Part shown: positions 1 through 8,215 of the stretch, piece after piece
How the letters are laid out: every line of letters begins with the position of its first letter
Position numbering within the stretch: the stretch's first letter is position 1
Assembly (NCBI GenBank): GCA_027364815.1
Contig: DAHXOQ010000028.1
Location: forward strand, 1 to 16,771
From: Acidobacteriaceae bacterium
Lineage (GTDB): Bacteria > Acidobacteriota > Terriglobia > Terriglobales > Acidobacteriaceae
Direction of reading: 5' to 3'
DNA length: 16,771 bases
Position numbers and translations under genes: made by a program
The notes under the pieces: generated by a model
Told to the model about the DNA's origin: nothing
Seen by the model: the letters and a program-made list of their open reading frames with translations, nothing else
The model's database searches: none

Positions 1-724
1 TTGCCAGGGCAGACGAATCCTCATACCCGCGTTTCTTGAAATAGCCCTTCAACAAAAAGTTATGCTTCAGAGCCTCCATATTCTCATGGAAGTCCGTGAC
101 CCCAGCCTGCGCCTGGACCATCGTTGCGTCGAGGGTTGCCGTCGTTTGCTGCAGGTTGTTATATAGTTGCTTGTCGTTCACTAACGCGCCGACAGTCCCC
201 TGCCCTGCATCGATTTTTGCACTCACTGAACTCAAGTGCTCCGTAGCTGCAGTCGCATTTGTCAAAGCCACTTGGCTCGAGTCCAGTATGCCGCTGGCCT
301 TTTTGAAGAGATCAGCAAGCTGAAGCGGCGGATCACTCTGAATCGTATCGCCATTCTTTACTTCACCCTGCTGCGCCGTGCCAAAGGAAATTGAGACATA
401 TTGATTGCCCAATGCGCCTTCAGTCTCAATTGATGCAATAGAATCACGCTTGATAATTTCATGTGTTGCACTATCAAGATCCATCTCCACAGTAACTTTG
501 CCATTCGGCGTGTGCGGCAGTTGGATACTACGCACCGTTCCGCTATGAACTCCGCCGACCTGCACATCTGCGCCAGGCGTCAGTCCCACGACGTTGTCAA
601 ACTGCGCCTTCAGTGTGTACGTCGAATGAAACAGGTATTCCTGACTGCCAATGATGAAGACGCCTGTAGCCAGAATGGCCAGTGTAATCACGATAAAAAA
701 TCCTAATCTCGCCACTCTCGACAT
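1..724 (-). CDS. mlaD: MCE/MlaD-family lipid-transport substrate-binding protein (partial, 3' end outside window)
   Basis: Reverse-strand reading from the ATG at 724 gives 241 codons with no stop, so the C-terminus lies beyond the left edge. An N-terminal anchor (about residues 6-26, LGFFIVITLAILATGVF) is followed by one MCE domain (about residues 36-115), including the stretch FDNVVGLTPGADVQVGGV and then GALGNQYVSISFG. The rest is an amphipathic helical region typical of single-MCE proteins of this type. In the family, MlaD-like proteins are anchored in the inner membrane, form hexameric rings and bind phospholipid handed to or from an MlaFE-type transporter. The start is supported by AGGAGGG just upstream. 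It lies 8 bp after the ATPase gene on the same strand, so it is the last visible gene of the operon. Direction of transport and exact lipid cannot be read from sequence. Confidence 0.9.
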   Translation of the reverse strand, partial: MSRVARLGFFIVITLAILATGVFIIGSQEYLFHSTYTLKAQFDNVVGLTPGADVQVGGVHSGTVRSIQLPHTPNGKVTVEMDLDSATHEIIKRDSIASIETEGALGNQYVSISFGTAQQGEVKNGDTIQSDPPLQLADLFKKASGILDSSQVALTNATAATEHLSSVSAKIDAGQGTVGALVNDKQLYNNLQQTTATLDATMVQAQAGVTDFHENMEALKHNFLLKGYFKKRGYEDSSALA

Positions 725-732
725 AAACCCTC

Positions 733-1533
733 CTACGATAACCTTAGAAATTCCTTCACAAAGGCGATCTCGCTTTGCTGAAGGTTGTCAAAACTGCCCT
801 CTATTACAACTTTTCCCTTATTCAAAAGTGCAATACGATTGGAAATCTTTCGCGCGCTATGAAGATCATGAGTCACTATGATCGATGCCATCTTCCGTTC
901 CCGCTGCAGCTTCAGCACCAAATCATCAATCTCGTCTGAGCTGATCGGATCAAGGCCGGCTGTAGGCTCGTCGAGAAGCAGAATCTCAGGCTCTAGTGCC
1001 AGCGCACGCGCCAGCCCTACGCGCTTCTTCATGCCTCCCGATATTTCAGAAGGCATCTTCGTACTGTCGCCATTCATCCCTACTTCGTCCAGCAACTGCT
1101 TCACCCGTTCGTCGTGCTCGGCCTTAGACATCGAGCTGCGATGATGTTCGAGAGGAAATGCAACATTTTCTGCTATGCTCAGCGAATCGTAAAGCGCCGA
1201 TTGCTGAAACAAAAATCCCATCTTCTTTCTGATTTCTCCCAACTGATCGAGTGCCAATCCGGCGAAATTATTCCCGTTCACTGAAATCGAGCCTGAGTCC
1301 GGATTTACGAGGCCGATGATGAGTCGCAGGAGTACGCTCTTGCCCGTTCCGCTACGACCCAGTACTGCCAGCGTCTCTCCATGACTGATACTTAGGCTGA
1401 CACCGTCAAGTACCTTCATGTTGCCGAAGCTCTTGCAAACATTGTCGACAGATACAACAGCCGCAGTCATGTCCTTGTCGGGCTGAGTTTTTTTTTCCGG
1501 ATTTTCAATGGTTGCTGGCATACTCACATTCAA
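733..1533 (-). CDS. mlaF: ABC transporter ATP-binding protein, MlaF/Ttg2A type
   Basis: This 266-aa ATPase energises the MCE lipid transporter on the cytoplasmic face. Visible motifs in order: Walker A GRSGTGKS (residues 59-66), Q-loop FQQ (109-111), signature SGGMKKR (165-171), Walker B ILLLDEPTAGLDP (184-196) and the switch histidine THD (221-223). The set is complete, so catalysis should be intact. The sequence around the Q-loop and signature is typical of the MlaF subfamily. The start is uncertain. TTG at 1533 has GGAG 8 nt upstream, which I prefer; a GTG at 1527 and an ATG at 1521 are in frame. It lies between mlaE (15 bp gap) and mlaD (8 bp gap), so all three should share a transcript. 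If the mlaE stop codon is real, this ATPase has no complete permease encoded in the operon. Confidence 0.93.
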   Translation of the reverse strand: MNVSMPATIENPEKKTQPDKDMTAAVVSVDNVCKSFGNMKVLDGVSLSISHGETLAVLGRSGTGKSVLLRLIIGLVNPDSGSISVNGNNFAGLALDQLGEIRKKMGFLFQQSALYDSLSIAENVAFPLEHHRSSMSKAEHDERVKQLLDEVGMNGDSTKMPSEISGGMKKRVGLARALALEPEILLLDEPTAGLDPISSDEIDDLVLKLQRERKMASIIVTHDLHSARKISNRIALLNKGKVVIEGSFDNLQQSEIAFVKEFLRLS

Positions 1534-1548
1534 AAATTCAACTCCAGG

Positions 1549-2394
1549 TTAAGTGAAAAACACGAGTATCAATTTCACCAACACAACGTCGGCTAGAATT
1601 ACGAACAACGAGGAGAGCACTACCGAGTTTGTCGCGGCGCGGCCCACGCCTTCAGCTCCACCAACCGTTCGCATTCCCTCAAAGCATGAAACAAGACCGA
1701 TGATCAGGCCATACGCCATGGTCTTGAATGTAGGTGGCAGAAATGCATTGAATGTTGCGCCCTGAAATCCGCTGGTAATGAACTGATGAATTGAAAGTGG
1801 CTCGACCAGTGTTTGAGCGAACCAGCCCGCAAGCAATCCGCTGGCATCAGCCGCAAGCGTCAACAGCGGCATCATTAAAATGCAAGCCAGAATCCGTGTA
1901 GCAGCCAGCAGGCGATAAGGATTGATTGCAGAGGCCTCAATGGCGTCAATCTGCTCGGTCACTTTCATGGATGCAAGTTGAGCGCCAATGCCTGCTCCAA
2001 CACGGCCACTCACCATCAATCCTGTAATGATTGGACCCATCACTGAAATCACGGAGTAAACAAGCGACGAGGGAAACATGGAAGTGGCCCCGAAACGGCT
2101 GCGCGTATACCGCGCTTACAACGAAAGCACAATACCGACGGCTGCGCCCGCCAACACTACCAATGGAAATGATCTTGAACCAACTTCGTCGAGTTGACGA
2201 ATCAGTTCGCGGCCTTCATAGGGCGGCGTCACAGCTGCTTTAAGAACGCGCCAGAAGAAGATTCCCAGATTCCCAAACCAATCAAAAAAATCATTGACTG
2301 GCCGCATTATTGTGCTGATCGCAGATTCACTCGGCGATAACTGCTCGCCTGGATGCGGCTGTGTAAGCTCTACTATCGAAACTGGCTCACTCAT
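1549..2394 (-). pseudogene. mlaE: MlaE-type permease interrupted by an in-frame TAA
   Basis: The reading frame from ATG 2394 to TAA 1549-1551 would encode a normal-length MlaE permease of 281 residues. Codon 93 is TAA (2116-2118). Upstream there are 92 residues ending GAAVGIVLSL. Downstream, in the same frame, it continues ARYTRSRFGATS and then MFPSSLVYSVISV with the family hallmarks GPIITGLMVSGRVGAGIGA and MKVTEQIDA, plus the later membrane helices. E. coli MlaE has GMVLGLQG at this place, so the stop sits at the conserved glutamine and needs only CAA to TAA. No frameshift is involved. The start has AAGGA 8 nt upstream and overlaps the preceding gene by 4 bp (ATGA). A restart at the ATG at 2079 is possible, with only a weak GGGG upstream, but would lack the N-terminal membrane part. 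The stop may be a real mutation or a sequencing or assembly error. Confidence 0.88.
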
Positions 2395-2621
2395 TGAGTG
2401 AGTCCTTGAGCGGATGAATTCTCTGTATCAATTAGTTGTGACTGCGATTTGGCTCTAACAGAGAACGACACAACCACAGCTGCGAGGACCAGCACAACAA
2501 TAAGCACGCGAATTGAGGTGTCCAGCGTCTTGTTATACCATCGCCTCATAGGCTGGCAGGAGAGGTCAACTTCAAAGCTGTGCAAGTAAGGTGAAGCGAT
2601 TTTGTTTGTTGTTGCTGTCAT
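2391..2621 (-). CDS. Small single-pass membrane protein, first gene of the Mla operon
   Basis: I do not recognise this 76-aa protein. About 36 polar residues precede one strongly hydrophobic segment (about residues 37-55, IRVLIVVLVLAAVVVSFSV), and a short polar tail follows (SQSQLIDTENSSAQ). It therefore looks like a bitopic membrane protein with no signal peptidase site. It is a real gene on two counts. It has a near-perfect ribosome binding site (GGAGGAGG, about 4 nt before ATG 2621). Its TGA also overlaps the mlaE start as ATGA, which implies translational coupling. Its placement suggests a role in or around the lipid transporter, for example as a subunit or assembly factor, but that is inference from position only. 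Confidence 0.75.
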   Translation of the reverse strand: MTATTNKIASPYLHSFEVDLSCQPMRRWYNKTLDTSIRVLIVVLVLAAVVVSFSVRAKSQSQLIDTENSSAQGLTQ

Positions 2622-2916
2622 AACCCTCCTCCAATCGCGAAAATCAATTGCTGCTATGAATTACTGCAAACGACGAAAGCTCGTGCAGACTTCCCGCAGG
2701 TACATATTGGCAGAGTGCAATGGCCTGTGGATGGTCAGATTTGCTCTGAGAATTAAATGCCCGCCCTTTATTGTTGAAGCTCCATTGATGCAGTTAATTG
2801 AAGCGCCCGATAAAACCAGTACCCTTAAACTACTGATTCAAATTGCACAGACATTCCTTGTTGGTAATGAGGAAAATAGCTCACTGCCGACTCTATCTTT
2901 CGGCCAGGAGACAGTT
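2622..2916. promoter_or_regulatory. Divergent control region between the Mla operon and usp-ATPase
   Basis: This 295-bp gap separates two divergent operons and should hold both promoters. On the plus strand TTGATG (2785-2790) and GATAAA (2809-2814), 18 bp apart, form a weak sigma70-like candidate for usp. For the Mla operon I see no convincing -35/-10 pair. No clear hairpin or operator stands out. The usp reading frame stays open through this region, but the protein family does not extend into it. Confidence 0.35.
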
Positions 2917-3387
2917 ATGCCCGCATCTCATAGCTTTTCATCCATCCCTAAAAGGATCCTCTTACCTACCGATTTCAGTCCCTCATCCAAATCCGCCATG
3001 CAAATGGCCGCAGATCTTGCTCAACATTTCCATGCTGAGTTGCACCTTGTTCATGTAATCCCCTTTTTTCCAACAACGACACTGCCTGATTTCCTCCCTG
3101 AAGAAAAATTTATTGATGATGCAAGATCAAACGCGGAACAGCTTCTTTTAAAATACAAGGAAACATTGACGCCCAAAGGCATCCATGTCACTTCCTGCGT
3201 TGAAGTCGGAAATGATGTCGTGGGAAATATCATGGAAGTGATCGAGCGCCAGAAGATCGATATGGTCGTGATCTCCACGCATGGCATCTCCGGCTGGCGC
3301 CCGCTGGTCTTCGGCTCCATTGCCGAGAAGATTATCAAGCTAGTCGAGTGCCCTCTGCTGCTCCTGCGCTCGTCAAAACCAGAGTAG
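2917..3387 (+). CDS. Universal stress protein (UspA family, ATP-binding type)
   Basis: This is a 156-aa single-domain USP, the usual family length. Its N-terminal strand is KRILLPTDFSPSSKSA, with the conserved Asp, followed by HAELHLVHVI. The C-terminal nucleotide motif is STHG-9X-GS, where the family consensus is G-2X-G-9X-G(S/T); Ser replaces the first Gly. It ends with the usual VECPLLLLR strand. USPs of this type bind ATP and modulate partners under stress or growth arrest. I chose ATG 2917 because AGGAG lies 6 nt upstream and the translated product then begins where the family begins; the frame is open further upstream. The ATPase gene starts 13 bp after its stop, so the USP may modulate that pump, though this is inference from the operon. 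Confidence 0.92.
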   Translation: MPASHSFSSIPKRILLPTDFSPSSKSAMQMAADLAQHFHAELHLVHVIPFFPTTTLPDFLPEEKFIDDARSNAEQLLLKYKETLTPKGIHVTSCVEVGNDVVGNIMEVIERQKIDMVVISTHGISGWRPLVFGSIAEKIIKLVECPLLLLRSSKPE

Positions 3388-3400
3388 GAAACACATTACC

Positions 3401-5770
3401 ATGGCTTATGAACCCGCCGCTTCTCCGTCAAGCGAACAACCCGAGCCCCCGGCTCAGAATTCCTCTGCAACTGGCTTGACCAGTAATGAGGCTGCCACCC
3501 GTCTGCAAAAAGACGGCCCAAATGCCATGCCGGAAACTTCTGCTCATCCTCTGCGCGATGCATTGGCAAAATTCTGGGCGCCTGTTCCCTGCCTGCTTGA
3601 AGCTTCCATTGTGCTGGAGCTGGTGCTGGGCAAATATTACGAAGCAGCAATCATTGCAGCGCTGCTTGTCTTTAATGCAGCACTCGCATATTTTCAGGAA
3701 AGCCGCGCTCAAACAACTCTGCTGGCACTCAAGTCGCGCCTCGCCCTCAATGCATCAGTTCAGCGCGATGGAAAGTGGAAGTCGATTCCTGCAGCGGAGC
3801 TGGTTTGCGGCGACCTGATTCAACTTTCCCTCGGCACTGTAGTCGCCGCAGATGTGCACATTATCTCTGGTTCAGTTGAGCTCGATCAATCCATGCTCAC
3901 CGGTGAGTCATTGCCAATTGAAGCCGGCCCTAACACCAACACCTTTGCAGGTGCACTCGTGCGTCGTGGCGAGGCTACGGCCACCGTCACTGCCACCGGC
4001 ACTCGCACCAAGTTCGGGCGTACCGCAGAGCTGGTTCGCACCGCGCACGTTGTCAGCACTCAACAAAAAACTGTTCTCAAAATTGTTCGCAATCTGGCCA
4101 TCTTCAACGGTGTTGTGATTCTCGCGATTCTGATCTTTGCGCATTTCCATGCCATGCCATGGAGCGAAATGGTTCCGTTGATGCTCACCGCCATGCTTGC
4201 CGCCATTCCAGTTGCGCTACCTGCAACCTTTACTCTAGCTGCTGCAATCGGCGCGCGCGCGCTTGCCAAAGAGGGAGTCTTGCCTACGCGACTTTCCGCC
4301 GTCGATGAAGCTGCTTCCATTTGTGTGTTGTGTGCAGACAAAACAGGAACCCTCACTCAAAATCAACTCTCTGTTGCCAGCGTTCACCCAATGCAAGGTA
4401 TAGATGAGGCGCATCTGCTCGGCTTTGCGGCGTTGGCAAGTTCAGCTGGCGGTCCGGATCTTGTCGATGCGGCAATTCGCACTGCAGCCGCGCACAACAC
4501 TATCGCAGATCTTCCCAGGCTCGCATCCTTTGTCCCGTTTGATCCGGATAAAAAGACCTCGGAAGCTACTGCGACAGATGCGAAGGGCGCTCAACTGCGC
4601 ATCATTAAAGGAGCCTACTCTGCAGTTAAAGCTTCGGCTACCGCCTCTGATGCAGCAGCCTCAACAGCCGATGAACTTGAAAAACAAGGCTTCAGAGTTC
4701 TGGCGGTCGCTGAAGGCAATCCGGACTCCATGCAAATCATCGGTTTCATCGCACTCAGCGATCCTCCACGTGCAGACTCCCCCGCGCTCATTTCTGAATT
4801 GCATGATCTCGGCGTGCAAGTTGTCATGGTGACAGGAGACTCCCCGGTCACGGCTGCTATTGTTGCCAAGGCTGTCGGACTCAACGGCGCAGTTTGTCCG
4901 CCGGGCAAACTGCCAGACAGTATTCATCCCAATGATTTCGCCGTCTTCGCCGGGACTCTTCCAGAAGGCAAATATGACATCGTCAAGGCTTTCCAAAAGG
5001 ACGGCGACACGGTCGGAATGTGCGGCGATGGCGCCAATGATGCACCGGCGTTGCGCCAGGCACAAATCGGCATTGCAGTATCAACAGCGACGGATGTTGC
5101 CAAATCTGCTGCCGGTGTTGTCTTGACCGAAGCAGGATTGAGCGGTATCGTCACCGCAGTCAAAGAAGGCCGCGTCACTTTTCAGCGCATCCTCAGCTAC
5201 ACGCTGAACTCCGTAATGAAGAAAATCCTGCAGGTGCTCTTGCTTGCAGTTGGACTGGTCATGACTGGCCACGCGGTGCTTACGCCCATGCTGATGGTGA
5301 TTGTCATGATCACGGGCGACTTCCTCGCCATGTCACTCACGACAGACAGCGTTCGCCCCTCGAAATCACCGAACACATGGCAAATTGGCAGCATTTCCAT
5401 TGCCGGCGTAATTCTTGGTTTCTGTTTCCTGGCTTTCTCAACTGCCATTCTCGCCTTCGGAAAATTTGAAATGCATTATGGGATCGACGCCCTGAGAACG
5501 CTCTCCGTCGTCGGCATTGTCTTCGGCAGCCAGGCTACCACCTATGTCATTCGCGGACGTCAACACCTCTGGGGATTGCCTCCCAGCTTATGGCTTGTAC
5601 TCTCTTCTTTCGCTGATATCCTCATCATCTCGACCCTGGCCATCAGCGGCATTGCCATGGCTCCATTACCAATAATGATTGTGCTCTATGTGCTCATTGC
5701 AGCTTTGGTCTTTGGTCTTCTGCTGAACCTGATGAAGATTCCATTATTCAAGCGTCTCCACATAGCATGA
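3401..5770 (+). CDS. P-type ATPase, P3A-like (probable plasma-membrane H+-efflux ATPase)
   Basis: This is a 789-aa P-type ATPase with every catalytic element. The actuator motif is TGES (167-170). The membrane motif IPVALP is in M4. The phosphorylation site is DKTGTLT (Asp313). MVTGDS has its Asp at 480, and GDGANDAP spans 543-550. The sequence around KEGVLPTRLSAVDEAAS leading into Asp313 resembles plant, fungal and archaeal proton pumps. The M6 acidic residue (Asp640 in ITGDF) fits the site of the proton-pump M6 Asp. There is no N-terminal metal-binding domain, no CPC motif and no long C-terminal autoinhibitory tail, which argues against heavy-metal (P1B) pumps. The role inferred is ATP-driven export of protons, or possibly another cation, building membrane potential and aiding pH homeostasis. 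The ribosome binding site is weak (AGGAA about 10 nt upstream), which is compatible with coupling to usp. Confidence 0.93.
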   Translation: MAYEPAASPSSEQPEPPAQNSSATGLTSNEAATRLQKDGPNAMPETSAHPLRDALAKFWAPVPCLLEASIVLELVLGKYYEAAIIAALLVFNAALAYFQESRAQTTLLALKSRLALNASVQRDGKWKSIPAAELVCGDLIQLSLGTVVAADVHIISGSVELDQSMLTGESLPIEAGPNTNTFAGALVRRGEATATVTATGTRTKFGRTAELVRTAHVVSTQQKTVLKIVRNLAIFNGVVILAILIFAHFHAMPWSEMVPLMLTAMLAAIPVALPATFTLAAAIGARALAKEGVLPTRLSAVDEAASICVLCADKTGTLTQNQLSVASVHPMQGIDEAHLLGFAALASSAGGPDLVDAAIRTAAAHNTIADLPRLASFVPFDPDKKTSEATATDAKGAQLRIIKGAYSAVKASATASDAAASTADELEKQGFRVLAVAEGNPDSMQIIGFIALSDPPRADSPALISELHDLGVQVVMVTGDSPVTAAIVAKAVGLNGAVCPPGKLPDSIHPNDFAVFAGTLPEGKYDIVKAFQKDGDTVGMCGDGANDAPALRQAQIGIAVSTATDVAKSAAGVVLTEAGLSGIVTAVKEGRVTFQRILSYTLNSVMKKILQVLLLAVGLVMTGHAVLTPMLMVIVMITGDFLAMSLTTDSVRPSKSPNTWQIGSISIAGVILGFCFLAFSTAILAFGKFEMHYGIDALRTLSVVGIVFGSQATTYVIRGRQHLWGLPPSLWLVLSSFADILIISTLAISGIAMAPLPIMIVLYVLIAALVFGLLLNLMKIPLFKRLHIA

Positions 5771-6068
5771 GGCGATCAACTGCCGTGTGCGATATTGCTC
5801 AGTTAACGCTATCCCCTTTACCTCACAATTGTAAGTGCCAAAGTGTCAGTCTAATCTATGGTTCATTTTCTTGCCCGAACCTTGATTCACTGCATCAGGC
5901 TGATTAGACCAAACATAAATTGGCCATCAGAAAAAATGCGAAGCTGCTGCTTTGCTTTACCACTGCGTTCAATATGAATTCGACTCCAGAAGTATTCAAC
6001 TGCGCAACATCTTGAAACTTTCGGCGAGAATCCATCGTCTTAACAGCATTTCATGGACGGGGCCAAAT
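5771..6068. other. Intergenic region between the ATPase and Crp/Fnr genes
   Basis: These 298 bp hold no supported gene. A broken hairpin can be drawn: CTGAT (5900-5904) with ATCAG (5926-5930), and inside it CCAA (5909-5912) with TTGG (5920-5923). It is followed by a run of A rather than T, so it is not a terminator. GGTTC (5860-5864) and GAACC (5877-5881) form another short inverted repeat. I see no clear promoter and no FNR- or CRP-consensus box. Confidence 0.4.
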
Positions 6069-6875
6069 TTGACGAATCACATTTCTCAGAATCCTTTCGT
6101 TTCAGCTGATTTCCTGGCCAACTCCGGGTTAGGCCGCAAAATTGTAGAGCTGAAACCCAAAGAATCATTCTTTTCTCAAGGTGATCCGGCTGACTCTGTC
6201 TTTTACCTCCAAAAAGGCCGCGCGAAGATCACTGTAGTTTCGCAGTCCGGCAAAGAGGCTACCATCACCCTCCTTGCTGCTGGTGATTTTGTAGGTGAGG
6301 AGTCTCTGGCTTCCATCTGCGGGCTCAGGCTTGCTACAGCCTCCGCTGTCAACTCCTGCACAGCTCTCAATATCACCCGTGAAGAGATGACCCGCGTCAT
6401 GCATGAAGAACCCATCTTTGCTAACTTTTTTCTGAAGTACATGCTCTCCCGCAGTATGCGCACCCAGGCAGATCTTGTCGATCAACTCTTCAACTCCAGC
6501 GAGAAGCGACTGGCGAGAATTCTTCTGCTAATGGCGGAATTCGGCAAGGCCGGTGAGCGCGACACCTTTATTCCTCCCGTCTCGCAAGAGACGCTCGCAG
6601 ATATGATCGGCACCACGCGCTCTCGCGTCAGTTTCTTCATGAATCGCTTTCGCAAACTGGGCTTTATCAGCTATGACGGTCGTATTCAAGTCTTCAAGTC
6701 ATTACTCAATGTCGTTCTTCTCGATCAATTACCGGAACACAACGCACAAAACCCGCTTATTCCTTTCACCGGCAGTATTCTGAAGCCCGTCATTCCAATT
6801 GAAAATGCAAAATTGAAATCGAAGAATTTGAGTAAAATGTCGCGTAAAAGAAAATTGCCCAATGCTGCAGATTAG
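6069..6875 (+). CDS. Crp/Fnr-family transcriptional regulator
   Basis: A cyclic-nucleotide-binding-like beta-barrel (about residues 25-115, with FFSQGDPADSVFYLQKG and GKEATITLLAAGDFVGEE) leads through a long dimer helix to a winged-helix DNA-binding domain. The latter includes VSQETLADMIGTTRSRVSFF, with the recognition helix around residues 182-193. The Arg-Ser pair that binds cAMP in E. coli Crp is not evident (RLATAS here). Only two cysteines are present in the sensor half, so an FNR-type iron-sulfur cluster is unlikely and the ligand is unknown. A 45-residue tail after the HTH ends in a basic patch (MSRKRK). The start is uncertain. I prefer TTG 6069, preceded by GGACGGGG, because it gives the usual short N-terminus. 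The frame is open to a TTG at 5952, which would add 39 residues that do not look like the family, and no ATG in frame fits. Confidence 0.88.
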   Translation: MTNHISQNPFVSADFLANSGLGRKIVELKPKESFFSQGDPADSVFYLQKGRAKITVVSQSGKEATITLLAAGDFVGEESLASICGLRLATASAVNSCTALNITREEMTRVMHEEPIFANFFLKYMLSRSMRTQADLVDQLFNSSEKRLARILLLMAEFGKAGERDTFIPPVSQETLADMIGTTRSRVSFFMNRFRKLGFISYDGRIQVFKSLLNVVLLDQLPEHNAQNPLIPFTGSILKPVIPIENAKLKSKNLSKMSRKRKLPNAAD

Positions 6876-6974
6876 AAGTGCATAACAACACTGAATTCTT
6901 TTCATGCTCTCTTCAATTCACTGGCCAACTGCATTTTGATGATACGCAGTGCTCGTCAATGGTACTTTTTTCGG

Positions 6975-7003
6975 TTGCGCGGGAATCCTCTTCTTTATAA
7001 AGT
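6975..7003 (+). promoter_or_regulatory. Possible sigma70 promoter for the AI-2E family gene
   Basis: TTGCGC (6975-6980) and TAAAGT (6998-7003) are 17 bp apart in an otherwise AT-rich 224-bp gap after the regulator gene. The -35 match is partial, so this is a candidate only. It would give a leader of roughly 90 nt. Confidence 0.3.
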
Positions 7004-7099
7004 AGTGATCGAATTCGCCGCTCACTGAAAGCATTTTTTCGTTCTCATATTTTGGCTCAAATCATGTGATGATAGATTGAGTCTTTCTATTCCATTTGC

Positions 7100-8134
7100 A
7101 TGTCAGTCAAATTTGAAAGTGTGAGCTCGAACATGAACAACAACTCGCCTTTAACACTTGTACGCACACTTCAAATCGGCGCCTATGTTGCGATTCTTGT
7201 CTGGGGTATCAAAGCCACATCTTCGGTGCTCGGCCCACTGATTCTGGGACTCATGCTCGCCTATGCCGTAATCCCATTTCCCACATGGCTCATGCAACGC
7301 TTCAAGCTCTCAAAGAGAAATGCGGCAGCTCTGACAATCATCGTGCTGGTAGTTTCTTCTCTGCTCGCATTGTTTGCATTGGAGAGAGGCGTAACGCAAC
7401 TCTCAGCAAGACTCCCCACCTACGAGCAGCATCTCAGCGGACTCTATAACCAAATCTCCGCTTTAGCAAGCCGCTTCCCCGGCATCGACTTCTCAAACCT
7501 TTCCCTCTATCAACTGTTTACGACTGAGCGGATCAGCAGTATAGCCATGTCAGTCATCCCCCAGGGTAGTGCAATCATTTCGACTGCACTGCTGATCTGC
7601 TTGTTGGCAACTCTCTTCGTCATGGAAATGTTGCCGGATCAAGGAAGCATACCCGGCGCGATTGCCAGAGCCGTGCAAAGTCAGGCTTTGTATGCGAGAA
7701 GCTACGTCGTCGTCACGGCAAAATCCGCTGGCATCAATGCGGTTCTCAACTTTGCCTTTCTACTCTTGATGCGCGTTGATACTCCCTTCCTCTGGTGCTT
7801 CCTTTTCTTCTTTCTCGCGTTCATTCCCTTCCTCGGTTCTGCAATCGCCATGATCCCCCCGATATTGATCGCGCTTTTGATGCTCGGTTGGAAGAGTGCC
7901 CTGCTGGTAGCCGTCGTCCTCATCCTGATCCATCTGCTTGTCGGTAATATTTTGATGCCTATACTCGCAAAGAAATCTATGAGTATTACTTTCCTCGAAT
8001 TCACGCTTTCGCTCTTTGGCTGGACTTTTCTTCTCGGAATTCCCGGAGCTATTGCTGCCATTCCTCTCACCCTGGTATTGAAAGAATTCATATCCAGGAA
8101 TATGAAACAAGGTGCACTTACTCAGAATTTGTAA
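7100..8134 (+). CDS. AI-2E family (PF01594) multi-pass membrane protein
   Basis: This is a 344-aa integral membrane protein with the AI-2E family arrangement. It has an N-terminal helix pair (including GPLILGLMLAYAVIPFPTWL), then a soluble middle part (about residues 95-155, with little hydrophobicity). A dense C-terminal membrane half follows, containing AFIPFLGSAIAMIPP, LVGNILMPILAKKSM and the terminal GIPGAIAAIPLTLVLKEF. Members of PF01594 are diverse: some export the autoinducer AI-2 (TqsA), others act as Na+ or Li+/proton antiporters, and most are uncharacterised, so no substrate is claimed. ATG 7100 gives the longest frame but has no clear ribosome binding site. ATG 7133, with GTGAG a few bases upstream, is a reasonable alternative. 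The gene is convergent with the large receptor gene downstream. Confidence 0.9.
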   Translation: MSVKFESVSSNMNNNSPLTLVRTLQIGAYVAILVWGIKATSSVLGPLILGLMLAYAVIPFPTWLMQRFKLSKRNAAALTIIVLVVSSLLALFALERGVTQLSARLPTYEQHLSGLYNQISALASRFPGIDFSNLSLYQLFTTERISSIAMSVIPQGSAIISTALLICLLATLFVMEMLPDQGSIPGAIARAVQSQALYARSYVVVTAKSAGINAVLNFAFLLLMRVDTPFLWCFLFFFLAFIPFLGSAIAMIPPILIALLMLGWKSALLVAVVLILIHLLVGNILMPILAKKSMSITFLEFTLSLFGWTFLLGIPGAIAAIPLTLVLKEFISRNMKQGALTQNL

Positions 8135-8215
8135 CACAGCCGCATTTTGAGTCACCGCAAAGTTTCACGTAGTGTGCATTATTATGCCGCATTTAAGTTC
8201 CCTGCCTTGCAGCAA

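Noticed and set aside
2602..2916. N-terminal extension of the universal stress protein
   Set aside because: The frame is open, but the family starts at 2917 where a good ribosome binding site lies; the extension also overlaps the divergent gene start.
5881..5930. FNR- or CRP-like operator in the regulator's upstream region
   Set aside because: TTGAT and ATCAG occur, but their spacing does not fit TTGAT-N4-ATCAA, and no CRP consensus is present.
7702..8155. 129- and 131-aa minus-strand frames opposite the AI-2E gene
   Set aside because: Both are low-complexity antisense shadows of a membrane protein, rich in Arg/Lys or Glu.
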